Shown here: positions 29,050 through 40,362 of the stretch, piece by piece
Position numbering within the stretch: the stretch's first letter is position 1
How the letters are laid out: every line of letters starts with the position of its first letter
Assembly (NCBI GenBank): GCA_030693335.1
Contig: JAUYAU010000011.1
Coordinates: 62,001 to 126,000 of the forward strand
Origin: Sulfuricurvum sp.
Lineage (GTDB): Bacteria; Campylobacterota; Campylobacteria; Campylobacterales; Sulfurimonadaceae
Reading direction: 5' to 3'
DNA: 64,000 bases
Translations under genes and position numbers: made by a program
Notes under the pieces: model-generated
What the model was told of the DNA's origin: nothing
Database searches by the model: none
What the model saw: the letters and a program-made list of their open reading frames with translations, nothing else

Positions 29050-31379
29050 TCGTTACTAAAAATTGGTTAGATGAGTGGATTGATCTAAGCGGGGTTGAAA
29101 CACAGCAGCTTCTTAAAACCTTAAATGCAATTGGATTGGAAGTGGATCGCCATGACACTGTCTGTGTACCGGATAAAATTGTCATCGGTTACGTAGAGAG
29201 CTGTGAGCGTCATCCTGATGCAGACAAATTGAATGTATGTCAAGTAAATACGGGTAACGATGTACGTCAAATTGTTTGCGGTGCATCCAATGTACGTGCC
29301 GGTATTCATGTTGCAGTGGCAATGGTAGATGCGGTTCTTCCTGATGGATTAAAAATCAAAGCGGCAAAACTACGCGGTGTAGAATCACTGGGAATGATCT
29401 GTTCGGCAAAAGAGATTGGATTACCTGCTGTGGGCGAGGGAATTATGATTCTCGATGAGAGTATCGGAAAGCTTGTTATCGGGAAAGAGCTCAAGACGTA
29501 CCCGTTATTTTGTGATGATATTATCGAGATTGAATTAACTGCTAATCGTGGAGATTGTCTAAGCGTACACGGTATTGCACGTGATTTGAGTGCCGCTTTT
29601 AATAAAGATCTAAAAGATGTCCGTCAAAAAGAAGAGCAAGAGGGGCGACTGGGTATCGGGCGTATTTTGCAGCTTCAACATACAGAGACGTTTGGTACGG
29701 AACTTCTTTTTGGAGCGGTGGATATCAAAGAGTTGAATGTTCCATTTTTAATCGCTTTGCGTATGGCGATTATTGAAGAGAGTTATGAAGAAGTTCTTGA
29801 TGCATTCTTGCAATACACGACGCATAATACAGGTGTTATCTTGCGAGCTTACCCTTTTGCTATGCTAGAAGAGACTCCTAATGCAAAATCCATTATCTCT
29901 CTTGCAAAAGATGAGAAAGGTTATGCCTCATTGTATGGCAAAGAAAAACTCTCAGTAATTGGGGTTTCACAGCAAAAAGAAGCCCGTTTCAGCGCAAACG
30001 AAGGACTTTGTATAATCGAAGCAAGTTATATTCCTCCTGAGACCATCTCGCAGATGATGGGTGAAAAAAAGATTGAAAGTTGTCCTCATTATTACCGTAC
30101 TTCCAGAGGAAGTGAGCCAAAACTCGATTTTGGGATGCGCTATGCCATGGAGTTGTTTGAAAAATATTCTGAATCGACTGTTTATGCCGGTCATTTAGAA
30201 CTGCAAACCCCTAGAGAAGCGCGTGTAATTACGATGTGTGAAAGCGAATTTGAATCTTTTATCGGAATGAAAGTTGACAAAACAACGTTAACCCATATCT
30301 TGAAAAACTTGGGGATGCTTATCAGCAAACCAAAAGCATCGATCTTTGCAATCACGATCCCTCATTTTAGACATGATATCATCAATCGTCAAGATATTAT
30401 TGAAGAAATTGTTCGCATTGTCGGTATTGATAATATCCCTTCGAAACAGCTTGTTTTTGCAGAAAATAACCAAAATACAGTCGATTTCGAGGAATACCGT
30501 AAAGCACGAATGTATCGGCAACGTGCCGCACAAAGCGGCTTTTTTGAGAGTGTCCATTTTGTTTTTAATGAGCGTACTACGTTAGAGCGTTTTGGATTTA
30601 CATGTACCCATGAGAGCAAAGAGCTTCTTAACCCGATAACCGCAACGATGGATACGCTTCGTCCGACCTTGCTGATGGGATTGTTGCTTTCAGCAAGTGC
30701 CAATGTCAAAGTAAATCAGAAAAAAATTGCCTTATTTGAATGCGGGATGGTTTTTGATACCGATCGTAATGAGAGCAAGCGTATTTCTTTTATTATTAGC
30801 GGTGCATCTCAGATGGATAAGCTTTCCAATGCAGGAAAAGCGCCGACTATCGATTTTACGACGTTCACTCAGCGTATTAGTGATATTGCCGGGAGCTTTG
30901 AGCTGACCGCTCACTCAACGACGCATAAGCTGGCTCATCCGTATATGTCTGCTAAAGTCATGATAGAAGGTCGCGAAGCCGGAGAGCTGTTTAGAGTTCA
31001 TCCACAGGTAGAAGAGGAACTTGATCTTGGGCACACGTATGTATGTGAACTTGATATGGATTCTCTTCCATATGGATTGGTTCAAGCTAAACCGTTTTCA
31101 AAATATCAGGCATCTTTCAGAGACCTGAGTATTTTAATCTCTAAATCGTTGACGTATGAAGCAATCAAAGAGGTTATAGCCAAACATGCAAGTCCCGACG
31201 TGAAACGTTTTTATCCGGTTGACCGCTATGCATCAGAGAATTTGGGTGATAAAGTGAGTCTTAGTTTGCGTTTTGTTTTGCAATCGGAAGAAAAAACACT
31301 TGAAGAAGAAGAGATAACCGCAGCGATCGAATGGATTTTGACAGGACTTAAAGAAGAACTGGGAGTGAGTTTGAGATGA
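29046..31379 (+). CDS. pheT: Phenylalanyl-tRNA synthetase beta subunit
   Basis: 777 residues. It has the N-terminal EMAP-like tRNA-binding domain ([20 protein letters not shown]), then the B3/B4 editing region, the B5 DNA-binding-like fold, the catalytic-like core and the C-terminal FDX-ACB domain ([17 protein letters not shown]). It holds the editing site for Tyr-tRNAPhe and binds the anticodon. Its stop overlaps aroA by 4 bases. Confidence 0.97.
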   Translation: MIVTKNWLDEWIDLSGVETQQLLKTLNAIGLEVDRHDTVCVPDKIVIGYVESCERHPDADKLNVCQVNTGNDVRQIVCGASNVRAGIHVAVAMVDAVLPDGLKIKAAKLRGVESLGMICSAKEIGLPAVGEGIMILDESIGKLVIGKELKTYPLFCDDIIEIELTANRGDCLSVHGIARDLSAAFNKDLKDVRQKEEQEGRLGIGRILQLQHTETFGTELLFGAVDIKELNVPFLIALRMAIIEESYEEVLDAFLQYTTHNTGVILRAYPFAMLEETPNAKSIISLAKDEKGYASLYGKEKLSVIGVSQQKEARFSANEGLCIIEASYIPPETISQMMGEKKIESCPHYYRTSRGSEPKLDFGMRYAMELFEKYSESTVYAGHLELQTPREARVITMCESEFESFIGMKVDKTTLTHILKNLGMLISKPKASIFAITIPHFRHDIINRQDIIEEIVRIVGIDNIPSKQLVFAENNQNTVDFEEYRKARMYRQRAAQSGFFESVHFVFNERTTLERFGFTCTHESKELLNPITATMDTLRPTLLMGLLLSASANVKVNQKKIALFECGMVFDTDRNESKRISFIISGASQMDKLSNAGKAPTIDFTTFTQRISDIAGSFELTAHSTTHKLAHPYMSAKVMIEGREAGELFRVHPQVEEELDLGHTYVCELDMDSLPYGLVQAKPFSKYQASFRDLSILISKSLTYEAIKEVIAKHASPDVKRFYPVDRYASENLGDKVSLSLRFVLQSEEKTLEEEEITAAIEWILTGLKEELGVSLR

Positions 31380-32653
31380 TGCGTGCATGTGTTGAATCTG
31401 CGGATGCCTTTAGCTTCAAGAGTGATGCAATAGCCCCTGATAAATCCATTTCACACCGATCAGCAATGTTTTCTGTCTTAGCGCAGGGGGAGAGCCGTAT
31501 TGAGAATTTCTTACGTGCCGAGGATACACTCAACACGTTAAAAATTGTAGGGCAGCTGGGAGCAGATATTCACGATGACGGATCCGTGATCACCATTACT
31601 TCCAATGGAATCAAAGAGAGTTCTGAAATATTGGATTGTGGCAATTCAGGGACAGGAATGCGCCTTTTTTGCGGACTGCTTTCTTCAGCAGAGGGACATT
31701 TTATCCTTACAGGGGATGAATATCTAAAGCGTCGTCCGATGAAACGGGTTACTCAACCGCTTCGTAATATCGGTGCGAAACTTGATGGGCGTAATAATGG
31801 GGATTTGGCTCCTCTTTCTATACGCGGTGCTTCTTTGAAATCGTTTAACTATGAATCTAAAATTGCTTCAGCGCAAGTAAAAAGTGCCATGATTTTGGCG
31901 GCTTTACGTTCGGATGGCGTGTGCACCTATTATGAGCCTGAACTTAGCCGTGACCACACTGAGCGGATGCTCAAGGGAATGGGGGCACATATTGAAACAC
32001 AGGGGCTAATTACGAAAGTGTGGCCGCTGGAGAAAGCATTAAAACCCTTAAACATACGTGTTCCTGCCGATCCTTCCAGTGCCTTTTTCTTTGCCGTTGC
32101 AGCAGCGATTACTCCCAATGCAAGCGCTGTATTAGAAGGAGTTACTCTCAATGCGACTCGTATTGAAGCGTTTAAGGTGTTGGAGCGTATGGGCGCGGAC
32201 ATCACGTATGACATCACGGATGAACGGTATGAGCCTATCGGCACCATTACGGTTAAGCATGCTGCACTTAAAGCAGTAGTCGTCGAGGAAAATATTTCGT
32301 GGTTGATCGATGAACTTCCTGCCCTTTCGATTGCTATGGCATGTGCCAGCGGACAAAGCATCATTAAAAATGCTGAAGAGCTGCGGGTTAAAGAGTCCGA
32401 TCGCATTAAAACCGTGGTTGACAATCTTAATTTGTGCGGCATCACTACGGAAGAATATCCTGACGGATATGCGGTAAATGGCGGCACTCTACGTAAAGCG
32501 TGCGTTAACAGCTATGGCGATCATCGCATTGCTATGAGTTTTTTAGTGGCGGGTTTACGATGCGGTATGGAAGTGGAAGATATCGAGTGTATCAATACTT
32601 CATTTCCGAATTTTTTTGAGTTATTAGGGCAATGTACTAAGGTAATACGATGA
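31376..32653 (+). CDS. aroA: 5-enolpyruvylshikimate-3-phosphate synthase
   Basis: 425 residues. The N-terminal [14 protein letters not shown], the inhibitor/PEP loop [17 protein letters not shown] and the C-terminal signature [12 protein letters not shown] mark EPSP synthase. It joins shikimate-3-phosphate and PEP in the chorismate pathway. The NSGTGMR loop resembles the class II form (G-T-G-M-R), while E. coli has NAGTAMR. It overlaps pheT and ispH by 4 bases each. Confidence 0.97.
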   Translation: MMRACVESADAFSFKSDAIAPDKSISHRSAMFSVLAQGESRIENFLRAEDTLNTLKIVGQLGADIHDDGSVITITSNGIKESSEILDCGNSGTGMRLFCGLLSSAEGHFILTGDEYLKRRPMKRVTQPLRNIGAKLDGRNNGDLAPLSIRGASLKSFNYESKIASAQVKSAMILAALRSDGVCTYYEPELSRDHTERMLKGMGAHIETQGLITKVWPLEKALKPLNIRVPADPSSAFFFAVAAAITPNASAVLEGVTLNATRIEAFKVLERMGADITYDITDERYEPIGTITVKHAALKAVVVEENISWLIDELPALSIAMACASGQSIIKNAEELRVKESDRIKTVVDNLNLCGITTEEYPDGYAVNGGTLRKACVNSYGDHRIAMSFLVAGLRCGMEVEDIECINTSFPNFFELLGQCTKVIR

Positions 32654-33483
32654 AAATACAATTAGCAGAGAATTACGGATTTTGTTTTGGTGTTAAACGT
32701 GCGATAAAAATTGCGGAAGAAAATCGCAACTCTGCAACCTACGGACCGCTTATACACAATGCTAATGAGATAGACCGCCTTAAACGTGATTTTAATGTCG
32801 CTTTGAGTGAAAATTTGGACAGCTTTCACTCCGGTGATACGGCGGTCATCCGTACGCACGGAATTCCAAAAGAGGAACTTTCCCTCTTGCATGAGCGTCA
32901 GGTCAATGTGATTGACGCAACGTGCCCCTACGTCACCAAGCCTCAGCAAATTTGTGAAGAGATGAGCGAGCAAGGTTACGATATTCTGATTTTTGGGGAT
33001 GAATCTCATCCTGAAATCAAGGGGGTAAAAAGCTATGCTTCAGGATCTGCTTATGTGGTTAACTCTATTGAAGAAGTTGATCAACTGCACTTGCGAGAAA
33101 AAGTAGCAGTGGTTGCCCAAACGACTCGAAAGATAGAAGAGTATCAGCAAATTGTCGGAAAACTCATGATGACGCATAAAGAAGTTCGTGTTTTTAATAC
33201 AATTTGCAACGCTACGTTGGAAAATCAAGATGCGATATCCAAATTGGCACAGGAAGCAGACGTAATGATTGTTATTGGAGGTAAAAATTCTTCCAATACC
33301 AAACAGCTGCATTCCATTGCATTGAGTGAATGCCCTGACAGTTACTATATTGAGAGCGATTTGGATGTAAAGTCCGAATGGTTTGTGAATAAAAACCTGT
33401 GCGGTATCAGCGCAGGCGCATCTACCCCGGATTGGATTATTCAAGGTGTCATTGAAAAAATCAAAGCCTTAACCAACTCTTAA
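32650..33483 (+). CDS. ispH: 4-hydroxy-3-methylbut-2-enyl diphosphate reductase IspH
   Basis: 277 residues. The three cysteines that hold the [4Fe-4S] cluster are at 12 (YGFCFGV), 92 (DATCPYV) and 186 (NTICNAT). It makes IPP and DMAPP in the last step of the MEP pathway. In many Campylobacterota ispH stands next to rpsA, as it does here, 73 bases upstream. Confidence 0.97.
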   Translation: MKIQLAENYGFCFGVKRAIKIAEENRNSATYGPLIHNANEIDRLKRDFNVALSENLDSFHSGDTAVIRTHGIPKEELSLLHERQVNVIDATCPYVTKPQQICEEMSEQGYDILIFGDESHPEIKGVKSYASGSAYVVNSIEEVDQLHLREKVAVVAQTTRKIEEYQQIVGKLMMTHKEVRVFNTICNATLENQDAISKLAQEADVMIVIGGKNSSNTKQLHSIALSECPDSYYIESDLDVKSEWFVNKNLCGISAGASTPDWIIQGVIEKIKALTNS

Positions 33484-33521
33484 TCTCCTATTTCCTAATC
33501 AAAAAGAAAGCATTTTTACGC

Positions 33522-33527
33522 TACAAT
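33522..33527 (+). promoter_or_regulatory. -10 box before rpsA
   Basis: TACAAT lies 30 bases before the rpsA ATG in the 73-base gap after ispH. It would give rpsA its own transcript with a ~22-base leader carrying AAGGGA. Confidence 0.45.
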
Positions 33528-33556
33528 CAGCCAATTTTAGTTACAAGGGAATAGGC

Positions 33557-35212
33557 ATGGCTTTCGATAACGAAGCATTTGAAGAAGAAAATTTTGCTGA
33601 AATGCTGGAGGCATCGTTCAAAGAGCAAGAATCCACACGCATTACAGAAGGTGAAGTAGTAGAGATCCAAGAGAGTGATAACCGTGCATTGGTAGGCGTT
33701 GGTGAGAAACTTGAAGGTATCCTTTCATTGGATGAAATTCGTGATGCAGCAGGTAATCTTCTTTTTAACGTTGGCGATAAAATTACCGTAATGGTAATCG
33801 GACACTACAATGAGCGTCCAAAAATTTCGTACAAAAAAGTACTTGAGCAAGAGAAAACATTGGCATTTATCAATGCTCACAAAGAGGACTTTGAGTCTGT
33901 TGTAATCGAAGCATTGGTTACTAAGAAGAACAAAGGCGGCTATCTTTTGGAAGCGGACGATGTTCATTTCTTCCTTCCTCGCTCATTGGCGGCTTTTAAA
34001 GACACCGATCAGGTTGTCGGTAAAACCATTAAAGCACAAGTGGTCAAAGTAGATCCTGCTGAGGCATCCATCGTTGTTTCCCGCCGTAAGCTTTTCAATG
34101 ATGAGCGTAAGCGTAAAAAAGAAGTGATCGATGCGTTGATGGAAGAGGGTAAAGTTATCCAAGGTACCATCAAGAAGATCACCAGTTACGGTATGTTTGT
34201 CGATGCAGGCGGAATTGACGGTCTGGTTCATTACAATGAAATCAGCTACAAAGGGCCGGTCAATCCGTCTAAGCTTTATAAAGAAGGCGATATCGTCAAC
34301 GTTAAAGCAATCGCTTACGACAAAGAAAAGCGCCACCTTTCTCTCTCTATCAAAGCGGTTCAATCGGATCCATGGAAAGAAGTAGAAGAAGCATTGGATG
34401 AGGGTGATACCATCACTGTTACCGTCAGCAACATTGAGCCATACGGTGTTTTTGTTGACTTGGGCAATGACATCGAAGGTTTCTTGCACATCTCTGAGAT
34501 CACATGGGATAAAAACATCAAGCATCCAAAAGATTATCTCACTATGGGTCAAGAAATTGACGTTGAAGTTATCGAAATCAATTCCGATACCCATAAATTA
34601 CGTGTATCGTATAAGCGTCTTCAGCCAAAACCGTTTGAAGAGTTTATGAAGAAAACCAGAGAGGGTGATGTGATTAAAGGAATAGTGACCTCTTTGACTG
34701 ATTTTGGTGCCTTTATCAAAATCAACGGCGTAGAAGGATTGCTTCATAATCAAGACCTTTCGTGGGACAAAAATGCGAAATGTAAAGAAACACTCAAAGT
34801 CGGCGATGAGATTGAAGTAAAAGTAGCAAAAATCAACGTTGAAGATGAAAAAATTTCTTTAAACCGTAAATCATTGGAAGAGAGTCCAATCGATAAATTC
34901 GCACTTAATCATAAAATGAACGAGGTTGTCAGTGCAACCGTTCGTGATATTAAAGATTTTGGTGTATTTGTTTCATTGGAAGGCGGAGTTGATGCGTTGA
35001 TCCGTAATGAAGACCTTTCACCAATGGAGCCTGAAGAACTTCAAATCGGTCAAGTGATTGATGCGGTTATCATGGTTATCGATGCAAAACGTGATCGTAT
35101 CCGTCTTTCAGTACGTAAATTAGAGCGTATCAAAGACCAAGAGATGCTCAATGAAATTAACGATAACGATGCGCACAGTCTCGGTGATTTGATCAAAGAT
35201 AAATTTAAATAA
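33557..35212 (+). CDS. rpsA: 30S ribosomal protein S1
   Basis: 551 residues with six S1 (OB-fold) repeats beginning near residues 30, 120, 200, 285, 372 and 455. Repeats 3 to 6 carry the typical pattern such as GTIKKITSYGMFVDAGG, VSNIEPYGVFVDLGN, GIVTSLTDFGAFIKING and ATVRDIKDFGVFVSLEG. It brings mRNA to the 30S subunit. The glutamate-rich N-terminus binds the ribosome. The ribosome site is AAGGGA. Confidence 0.98.
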   Translation: MAFDNEAFEEENFAEMLEASFKEQESTRITEGEVVEIQESDNRALVGVGEKLEGILSLDEIRDAAGNLLFNVGDKITVMVIGHYNERPKISYKKVLEQEKTLAFINAHKEDFESVVIEALVTKKNKGGYLLEADDVHFFLPRSLAAFKDTDQVVGKTIKAQVVKVDPAEASIVVSRRKLFNDERKRKKEVIDALMEEGKVIQGTIKKITSYGMFVDAGGIDGLVHYNEISYKGPVNPSKLYKEGDIVNVKAIAYDKEKRHLSLSIKAVQSDPWKEVEEALDEGDTITVTVSNIEPYGVFVDLGNDIEGFLHISEITWDKNIKHPKDYLTMGQEIDVEVIEINSDTHKLRVSYKRLQPKPFEEFMKKTREGDVIKGIVTSLTDFGAFIKINGVEGLLHNQDLSWDKNAKCKETLKVGDEIEVKVAKINVEDEKISLNRKSLEESPIDKFALNHKMNEVVSATVRDIKDFGVFVSLEGGVDALIRNEDLSPMEPEELQIGQVIDAVIMVIDAKRDRIRLSVRKLERIKDQEMLNEINDNDAHSLGDLIKDKFK

Positions 35213-35218
35213 TTTGTG

Positions 35219-35701
35219 ATGCGACGATTCGCTTATTGGCTTTTTCCAACGATTGCCATTGTTGTAGCTGTCTTTATCGTCGTATTTATGATTGAAATTA
35301 ATCCCGCAGCACCTCAGTTAGGTGGGGATATAGCTTTGGATCAAACGTTAAAACCCATAGCCTCGAGTGAGAGTTCGAGCGGGTGGATTAAGCATTTTAA
35401 TATTAATAAAGAAAAAGAGTATTTTTACCCTGTCAATGAAGTGACCATTGCATTAGATGATAATGAGAGTCATGCAAAAGCTCAACGCTATCGTCTAACC
35501 GTTCCTTTGAAAGATTCATATGAGTTCTTTTGTCTTAAACAAGAACTTAAAAACAGCAATCTTCCTTATCTCTTGAATCAAGAGGGGGAAGCAATGACTG
35601 CATTGATTGACTCAGCCGATCAGACTAAGCTAGCTAACCTTGTAGCGAAACTAAAAACCTATCAAATTTCGGCGACTTTATCGTCATTTAAAGAGGATTA
35701 A
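35219..35701 (+). CDS. Membrane-anchored protein of unknown function between rpsA and serA
   Basis: 160 residues from ATG 35219 (a GTG is 3 bases earlier). One N-terminal membrane helix (about residues 5-28, YWLFPTIAIVVAVFIVVFM) is followed by a ~130-residue domain likely facing the periplasm. The middle has a strand-helix pattern (VTIALDDNESHAKAQRYRL) and the end resembles a small alpha/beta sandwich, similar in look to SPOR-type domains, but I cannot assign it. Coupled to rpsA by position (4 bases). Confidence 0.65.
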   Translation: MRRFAYWLFPTIAIVVAVFIVVFMIEINPAAPQLGGDIALDQTLKPIASSESSSGWIKHFNINKEKEYFYPVNEVTIALDDNESHAKAQRYRLTVPLKDSYEFFCLKQELKNSNLPYLLNQEGEAMTALIDSADQTKLANLVAKLKTYQISATLSSFKED

Positions 35702-35705
35702 ACCT

Positions 35706-37295
35706 ATGGAAAAATTTAAAATCGTTGTTTGTGATCATATTCATGAAGAGGGTCTTAACCTCCTGCGTTCGGACGATCAAATCGAGATGATTTTTGCGGC
35801 TGATATGGATAAAACAGCTTTGTTGGATGTTGTTGCAACCGCTGATGTTGCTATTACCCGTAGTTCAACTGATGTTGACGATAAGTTTATTCAAGCGGCA
35901 CGCTCTAAGCTAAAAGCGGTTGTCCGTGCCGGTGTCGGTGTGGACAATGTGGATATCCCAGGGTGCTCAAAAGAGGGGATTATCGTCATGAATGTTCCTA
36001 CTGCCAATACGATTGCTGCAGTAGAACTAACGATGACGCATATGCTGTCTTGTATGCGTATGTTTCCGTATTCTCATGATCACTTGAAAAATCAGCGTAT
36101 ATGGAAGCGTGAAAAATGGTACGGTTATGAACTCAAAGGTAAAAAGCTGGGAGTCATCGGTTTTGGTAATATCGGAAGTCGTGTCGGTATTCGCTCCAAA
36201 GCCTTTGAAATGGAAGTTATTGCCTACGATCCATACATCCACTCGTCAAAAGCAACGGATTTAGGCGCTAAGTATACGACGAACTTTCAAGATATTTTAG
36301 ACTGTGACATCATTACCATTCATACGCCAAAAAACAAAGAAACGGTTGGAATGATCGGTGCCGAAGAAATTGCCAAGATGAAAGACGGTGTGGTTCTCAT
36401 TAACTGTGCACGTGGCGGATTGTATGATGAAGAGGCTCTTTATGAGGGACTTAAATCACGAAAAATCCGTTTTGCAGGAATTGATGTTTTCAATAAAGAA
36501 CCGGCAACCGATCATAAGCTTTTGGAGTTGGACAATATCTGTGTCTCTCCGCATTTGGGTGCAAATACGTTTGAATCACAGCTTAATATCGGTCTAGAAG
36601 CGGCACAGCAAGCGATTGAAGCGGCAAAGGGAATTGCGTATCCCCATGCGTTAAACCTTCCGATTGATGAAACAAAAATCCCTTCTTTTGTTAAACCATT
36701 TTTGGAGATGAGTCAAAAAATCGGATTTTTAGCATCTCAAATGAACAAAGCACCGATTGTTTCGATCAAAATTAGCGGCCGTGGAGATATCGCTCAATAC
36801 GTCAACTCTCTTGCTACTTTCGTAACGGTGGGTGCATTGGCAGAAATGTCAGGCGAAACGATTAACTATGTCAATGCTGATTTCGTAGCTGCAGAGCGCG
36901 GTATTAAAATCGAGACTGAAGAGCTTCCTGGAAGCCCTGTGTATAAAAACTTGGTTACCGTTAGATTGACCACGGACAAAGACGTGATTGAACTCAGCGC
37001 TACGATGTTCAACGATGACGTACAGCGTATTGTGGACATCAATGGATTCGGTGTTGATGTTGAGCCAAAAGGGAACATGATTCTGTTCAAAAATACCGAT
37101 GTACCGGGTGTCATCGGTAAAGTTGGAACAACGTTGGCAGCACACGCGGTCAATATTGCCGATTTCCGTTTGGGTCGCAACAAAAGCGGTCAGGCATTGG
37201 CAGTTATCATCGTCGATTCTCCCGTGACTGAAACAACCCTCAAAGAGCTCGCTTCTCTCGAAGCGTGCATCAGCGTCTCTTACGCACGTTTATAA
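35706..37295 (+). CDS. serA: D-3-phosphoglycerate dehydrogenase (long, ACT-containing form)
   Basis: 529 residues. The N-terminal substrate domain is followed by the NAD-binding fold with GVIGFGNIGSRVG, catalytic residues in NCARGGLYDEEAL and the late histidine in SPHLGANTFES. The ASB intervening domain and the C-terminal ACT domain (MILFKNTDVPGVIGKVGTTL) follow. The ASB-ACT architecture matches mycobacterial-type SerA. It oxidises 3-phosphoglycerate for serine synthesis, and the ACT domain usually gives serine feedback control. Confidence 0.97.
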   Translation: MEKFKIVVCDHIHEEGLNLLRSDDQIEMIFAADMDKTALLDVVATADVAITRSSTDVDDKFIQAARSKLKAVVRAGVGVDNVDIPGCSKEGIIVMNVPTANTIAAVELTMTHMLSCMRMFPYSHDHLKNQRIWKREKWYGYELKGKKLGVIGFGNIGSRVGIRSKAFEMEVIAYDPYIHSSKATDLGAKYTTNFQDILDCDIITIHTPKNKETVGMIGAEEIAKMKDGVVLINCARGGLYDEEALYEGLKSRKIRFAGIDVFNKEPATDHKLLELDNICVSPHLGANTFESQLNIGLEAAQQAIEAAKGIAYPHALNLPIDETKIPSFVKPFLEMSQKIGFLASQMNKAPIVSIKISGRGDIAQYVNSLATFVTVGALAEMSGETINYVNADFVAAERGIKIETEELPGSPVYKNLVTVRLTTDKDVIELSATMFNDDVQRIVDINGFGVDVEPKGNMILFKNTDVPGVIGKVGTTLAAHAVNIADFRLGRNKSGQALAVIIVDSPVTETTLKELASLEACISVSYARL

Positions 37296-37312
37296 TTTTT
37301 CTTCTTCTTAAT

Positions 37313-37341
37313 CTCTTGTGCATTTTGCGCAAGAGCATTTT
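37313..37341 (+). terminator. Hairpin terminator after serA
   Basis: CTCTTGTGC (37313-37321) pairs with GCGCAAGAG (37327-37335), 9 bp with one G-U pair. The loop is ATTTT, followed by CATTTTCTCC, a short T-rich tail. Confidence 0.65.
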
Positions 37342-37388
37342 CTCCTTTACTTGTTGATACTTGCGGTCTTCTTTTAGCCCCCCTTTGT

Positions 37389-37394
37389 TATAAT
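37389..37394 (+). promoter_or_regulatory. -10 box of the mutS7 operon
   Basis: Perfect TATAAT, 30 bases before the preferred ATG at 37424. Transcription would begin near 37401, only about 5 bases before the earlier ATG at 37406. Confidence 0.5.
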
Positions 37395-37423
37395 CTTTTA
37401 CTTTTATGACTGTGGGTGAGTGG

Positions 37424-40351
37424 ATGAATATCGAAGAGATAGGGGCGTTGTTACAAAACAAAAAAAAGCTCCTCTCTGAAGTCTATTTTGTGCTTCAAGC
37501 GGCATGTGAGGCCAAGTATGGCCCTGACGCGCTCGTCATCATCGAGATAGGGACATTTTTCGAAATTTATGAGGTCAACAATGCTGATCTCAAGATTGGA
37601 AAAGCCAAAGAAGTGGCTGAGTTTTTGAACATTCAGCTCACCCGTAAAAACAAAACGATTCTCGAAAACTCTGTTCAAAATCCCCTTTTGGCAGGGGTTC
37701 CTACCGTCTCCATTGAACGTTATCTCAGCCGTTTGGTTCAATCCAAAAAATACACCATAGTACTCGTACGTCAGCAGGGTGAACCGCCTCATATCAAACG
37801 CTATATTTCCAATATTATCTCTCCGGGTACTAATTTTGACTACATTGCTGAAGTGAGTGAAAATTACATTGCTTCTCTTCTGATCGATCAAAACAACGGG
37901 GTGTATTCGGTAGGGTATGCCGCTATCGATGTTGGGACGGGTAAGACATTGATCAATGAGATCCATGGGACGCGTGAGGACAAAACTTATGCCCTCGATG
38001 AGATATTTACCCTACTGCAAAGTTATCTCACGTCTGAAGTGGTTGTGACCTATTGTGATGACAGTATTGATGTTGAAGAGGTCAATCGTTATTTGGAACT
38101 CAAAAGTCATCATCGCAGCAACCGTAATGAGAAGAGACTGCGTATTGATTACCAAAATGAGCTGTTTGAGCGTATTTATCAAATTCGCTCTTTGTTAAGT
38201 CCCATCGAGTATTTGGATTTGGAGCGTTTTGCGTATGCTTCGGAGTCGTTAGCACTGCTTATACATACGATTATCGATCATGATCCTGCTATCATCGAAA
38301 AAATGAACCGTCCTACCTTTTTGGGAACCAATCGCTATATGTATCTGGGCAACAATGCGGCGGAACAGTTGGGGATTATCTCCAGAGATCATGATGAAAT
38401 GACACTGCTTAAGCTCATTGATAAAACATCGACGGCAATGGGGAAAAGACTGCTGCGCGAACGTTTGCTTAATCCTATTTGCGATGTAAGCTTGTTAAAT
38501 GAACGGTATGATCTGATTGAAAAAATGGAAGATCATATTGCCCCGCTAGAGACAAAACTCAAAGAGGTCTATGATCTGGAACGGATTTTACGCCGTCTGA
38601 AACTGGGTAAGCTTCATCCGTTCGAGCTCGCTTATTTTCACGCTTCATTGAGTGCTGCTGAGAGTTTGTTCGCGGACGCCAAGCGTTTAGGGATCGATTA
38701 TGACAAAAACAGTGCTGTCGAAGCAGGGTTGTGTGCCAGTGAGTTGAAGCGTATTTTTGATATTGATTCGTGTGCGAAATATCGGCGTGATCAGGTGAAC
38801 GAAAACCTCTTTAATGAGGGGATAGACCCTGCCATTGATGCATTGGAGCAGTTGCAAGAGACCAATGAGTCGAAGTTGCAGCTGATTATTGATCATATTG
38901 ATCAACATTTTGAGGGCGGTAGCGGTCCGTATGCTTCTATCGGGTGGCTGGAGAGTGAGGGGTATCATCTGCTGATGACCCGTAATCGGTATATCAATGT
39001 CGAGGAAGTACTCTACAACAGCTTTTTCACCATTGAGGGGAGCCACTACTTTTTCCGTGATTTTCAGATACGCAAACTCAAAACGACGGTGAAGCTCACC
39101 TCTGCACTGCTGGATGATCTTTCCATCGAAAATGCAGGGGCAAAATCGCGAATGCTTGCTATGGTCAAAGAGCGGTATCGTGAGCATATGGAAATCATCG
39201 AAAAACGGTTTTCCCATGCGATTGAACATTTGATCTCTTTTTTAGCGGTTATCGATGTATCTCTCAGTGCGGCAAAGGTGGCGAAACAATACCGCTATGT
39301 CCGTCCCACTCTGGTTAATAATGAATCGAAGACGTTTATTGAAGCGGTGGCTTTGCGTCATCCGTTGATCGAATCGCGTGAAGAAAACGGCATTTTTATC
39401 CCCAATGATTTGTTTTTAGGGGATGGGGCCAACCACACATATGCAGAGCACACGACTCTGGAACATGCAAAAGAGGTCAATGGCGTATTGTTGTATGGTA
39501 TCAACTCCAGCGGTAAGTCGTCGTTGATGAAAAGTATTGGAATCGCGGTTGTGATGGCGCAAGCAGGATTTTTTGTTCCCTGTGCAATGATGCGATTTTC
39601 TCCCGTGGATAAGTTACTAACCCGTATCGTTTCCAAAGATAATCTCTACAAAGGGCTCTCGACATTTGCGGTAGAAATGCTGGAATTGCGTAATATTTTT
39701 AACCGTGCCACCCCTAACAGTTTGATTTTAGGAGATGAGATCAGTCACGGTACGGAGACCGAATCGGCATTGGCGATAGTGGCGAGTGCGATTTTAAAAT
39801 TGCGGGAGATTGGCAGTCTGTTTATCTTCGCCACCCATTTGCATCAGCTCTCGAGTTTGAGTGAAATCCAAAAAGCGCAAAACATCGTATTGCTGCATTT
39901 GGGCGTTTATTACGATGAGGCTACGGACAAGCTCGTCTATGACCGCAAGCTCAAAAATGGGAGCGGAAGTACACTCTATGGATTGGAGTTCGCCAAATCG
40001 CTGCACATGGATGAGACCTTTATCCAAAAAGCGTATGAGATACGAGGACGTATCGGAGATATGAAGGGTGAAGTTTCACAGCTCAAGCGTGAGAAAAAAA
40101 GCCGTTATAACAGCAAGCTGTATTTGACAAAATGTGCATTATGTGATGAAGCAGTGGATGAAGTGCATCATATTATCCCTCAAGCCAATGCGGATGAGGG
40201 GGGATCAATCGGTCATTTCGGGATGAATCACCGCTACAATTTAATCCCTCTTTGTTCAAAGCACCACAGGCTCGTGCATGAGGGCAAAATTGCTGTTCAT
40301 GGGTTTGTTATGAGCGAGGATGGATTGCGCCTTAGTTATTCGGAAACCTAA
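37424..40351 (+). CDS. MutS7-type mismatch-repair ATPase fused to a C-terminal HNH endonuclease
   Basis: 975 residues from ATG 37424 (GGTGAG just upstream; an in-frame ATG at 37406 lacks a ribosome site). Domain I has the mismatch-reading F-x-E as F45-F46-E47 within [10 protein letters not shown]. The lever/clamp region follows. The ATPase has Walker [10 protein letters not shown] near residue 692 and Walker [16 protein letters not shown] near 766. At about 902-960 lies an HNH module: CxxC (CALC), [21 protein letters not shown]. This architecture is the MutS7 subfamily, also known from octocoral mitochondria and giant viruses. The nicking activity of MutL/MutH could thus be built into one protein. 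Confidence 0.93.
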   Translation: MNIEEIGALLQNKKKLLSEVYFVLQAACEAKYGPDALVIIEIGTFFEIYEVNNADLKIGKAKEVAEFLNIQLTRKNKTILENSVQNPLLAGVPTVSIERYLSRLVQSKKYTIVLVRQQGEPPHIKRYISNIISPGTNFDYIAEVSENYIASLLIDQNNGVYSVGYAAIDVGTGKTLINEIHGTREDKTYALDEIFTLLQSYLTSEVVVTYCDDSIDVEEVNRYLELKSHHRSNRNEKRLRIDYQNELFERIYQIRSLLSPIEYLDLERFAYASESLALLIHTIIDHDPAIIEKMNRPTFLGTNRYMYLGNNAAEQLGIISRDHDEMTLLKLIDKTSTAMGKRLLRERLLNPICDVSLLNERYDLIEKMEDHIAPLETKLKEVYDLERILRRLKLGKLHPFELAYFHASLSAAESLFADAKRLGIDYDKNSAVEAGLCASELKRIFDIDSCAKYRRDQVNENLFNEGIDPAIDALEQLQETNESKLQLIIDHIDQHFEGGSGPYASIGWLESEGYHLLMTRNRYINVEEVLYNSFFTIEGSHYFFRDFQIRKLKTTVKLTSALLDDLSIENAGAKSRMLAMVKERYREHMEIIEKRFSHAIEHLISFLAVIDVSLSAAKVAKQYRYVRPTLVNNESKTFIEAVALRHPLIESREENGIFIPNDLFLGDGANHTYAEHTTLEHAKEVNGVLLYGINSSGKSSLMKSIGIAVVMAQAGFFVPCAMMRFSPVDKLLTRIVSKDNLYKGLSTFAVEMLELRNIFNRATPNSLILGDEISHGTETESALAIVASAILKLREIGSLFIFATHLHQLSSLSEIQKAQNIVLLHLGVYYDEATDKLVYDRKLKNGSGSTLYGLEFAKSLHMDETFIQKAYEIRGRIGDMKGEVSQLKREKKSRYNSKLYLTKCALCDEAVDEVHHIIPQANADEGGSIGHFGMNHRYNLIPLCSKHHRLVHEGKIAVHGFVMSEDGLRLSYSET

Positions 40352-40362
40352 AGGAAGAGACA

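Noticed and set aside
33983-34594. 203-codon open frame on the strand opposite rpsA
   Set aside because: It lies wholly inside the six S1 repeats, has no ribosome site, and its composition is that of a complement of a highly expressed gene.
37270-37461. 63-codon minus-strand frame across the serA-mutS7 gap
   Set aside because: Very rich in K and R, overlaps the serA terminator and mutS7 start; no ribosome site.
38687-39229. 180-codon minus-strand frame inside mutS7
   Set aside because: Antisense shadow of the conserved MutS core; no ribosome site or family.
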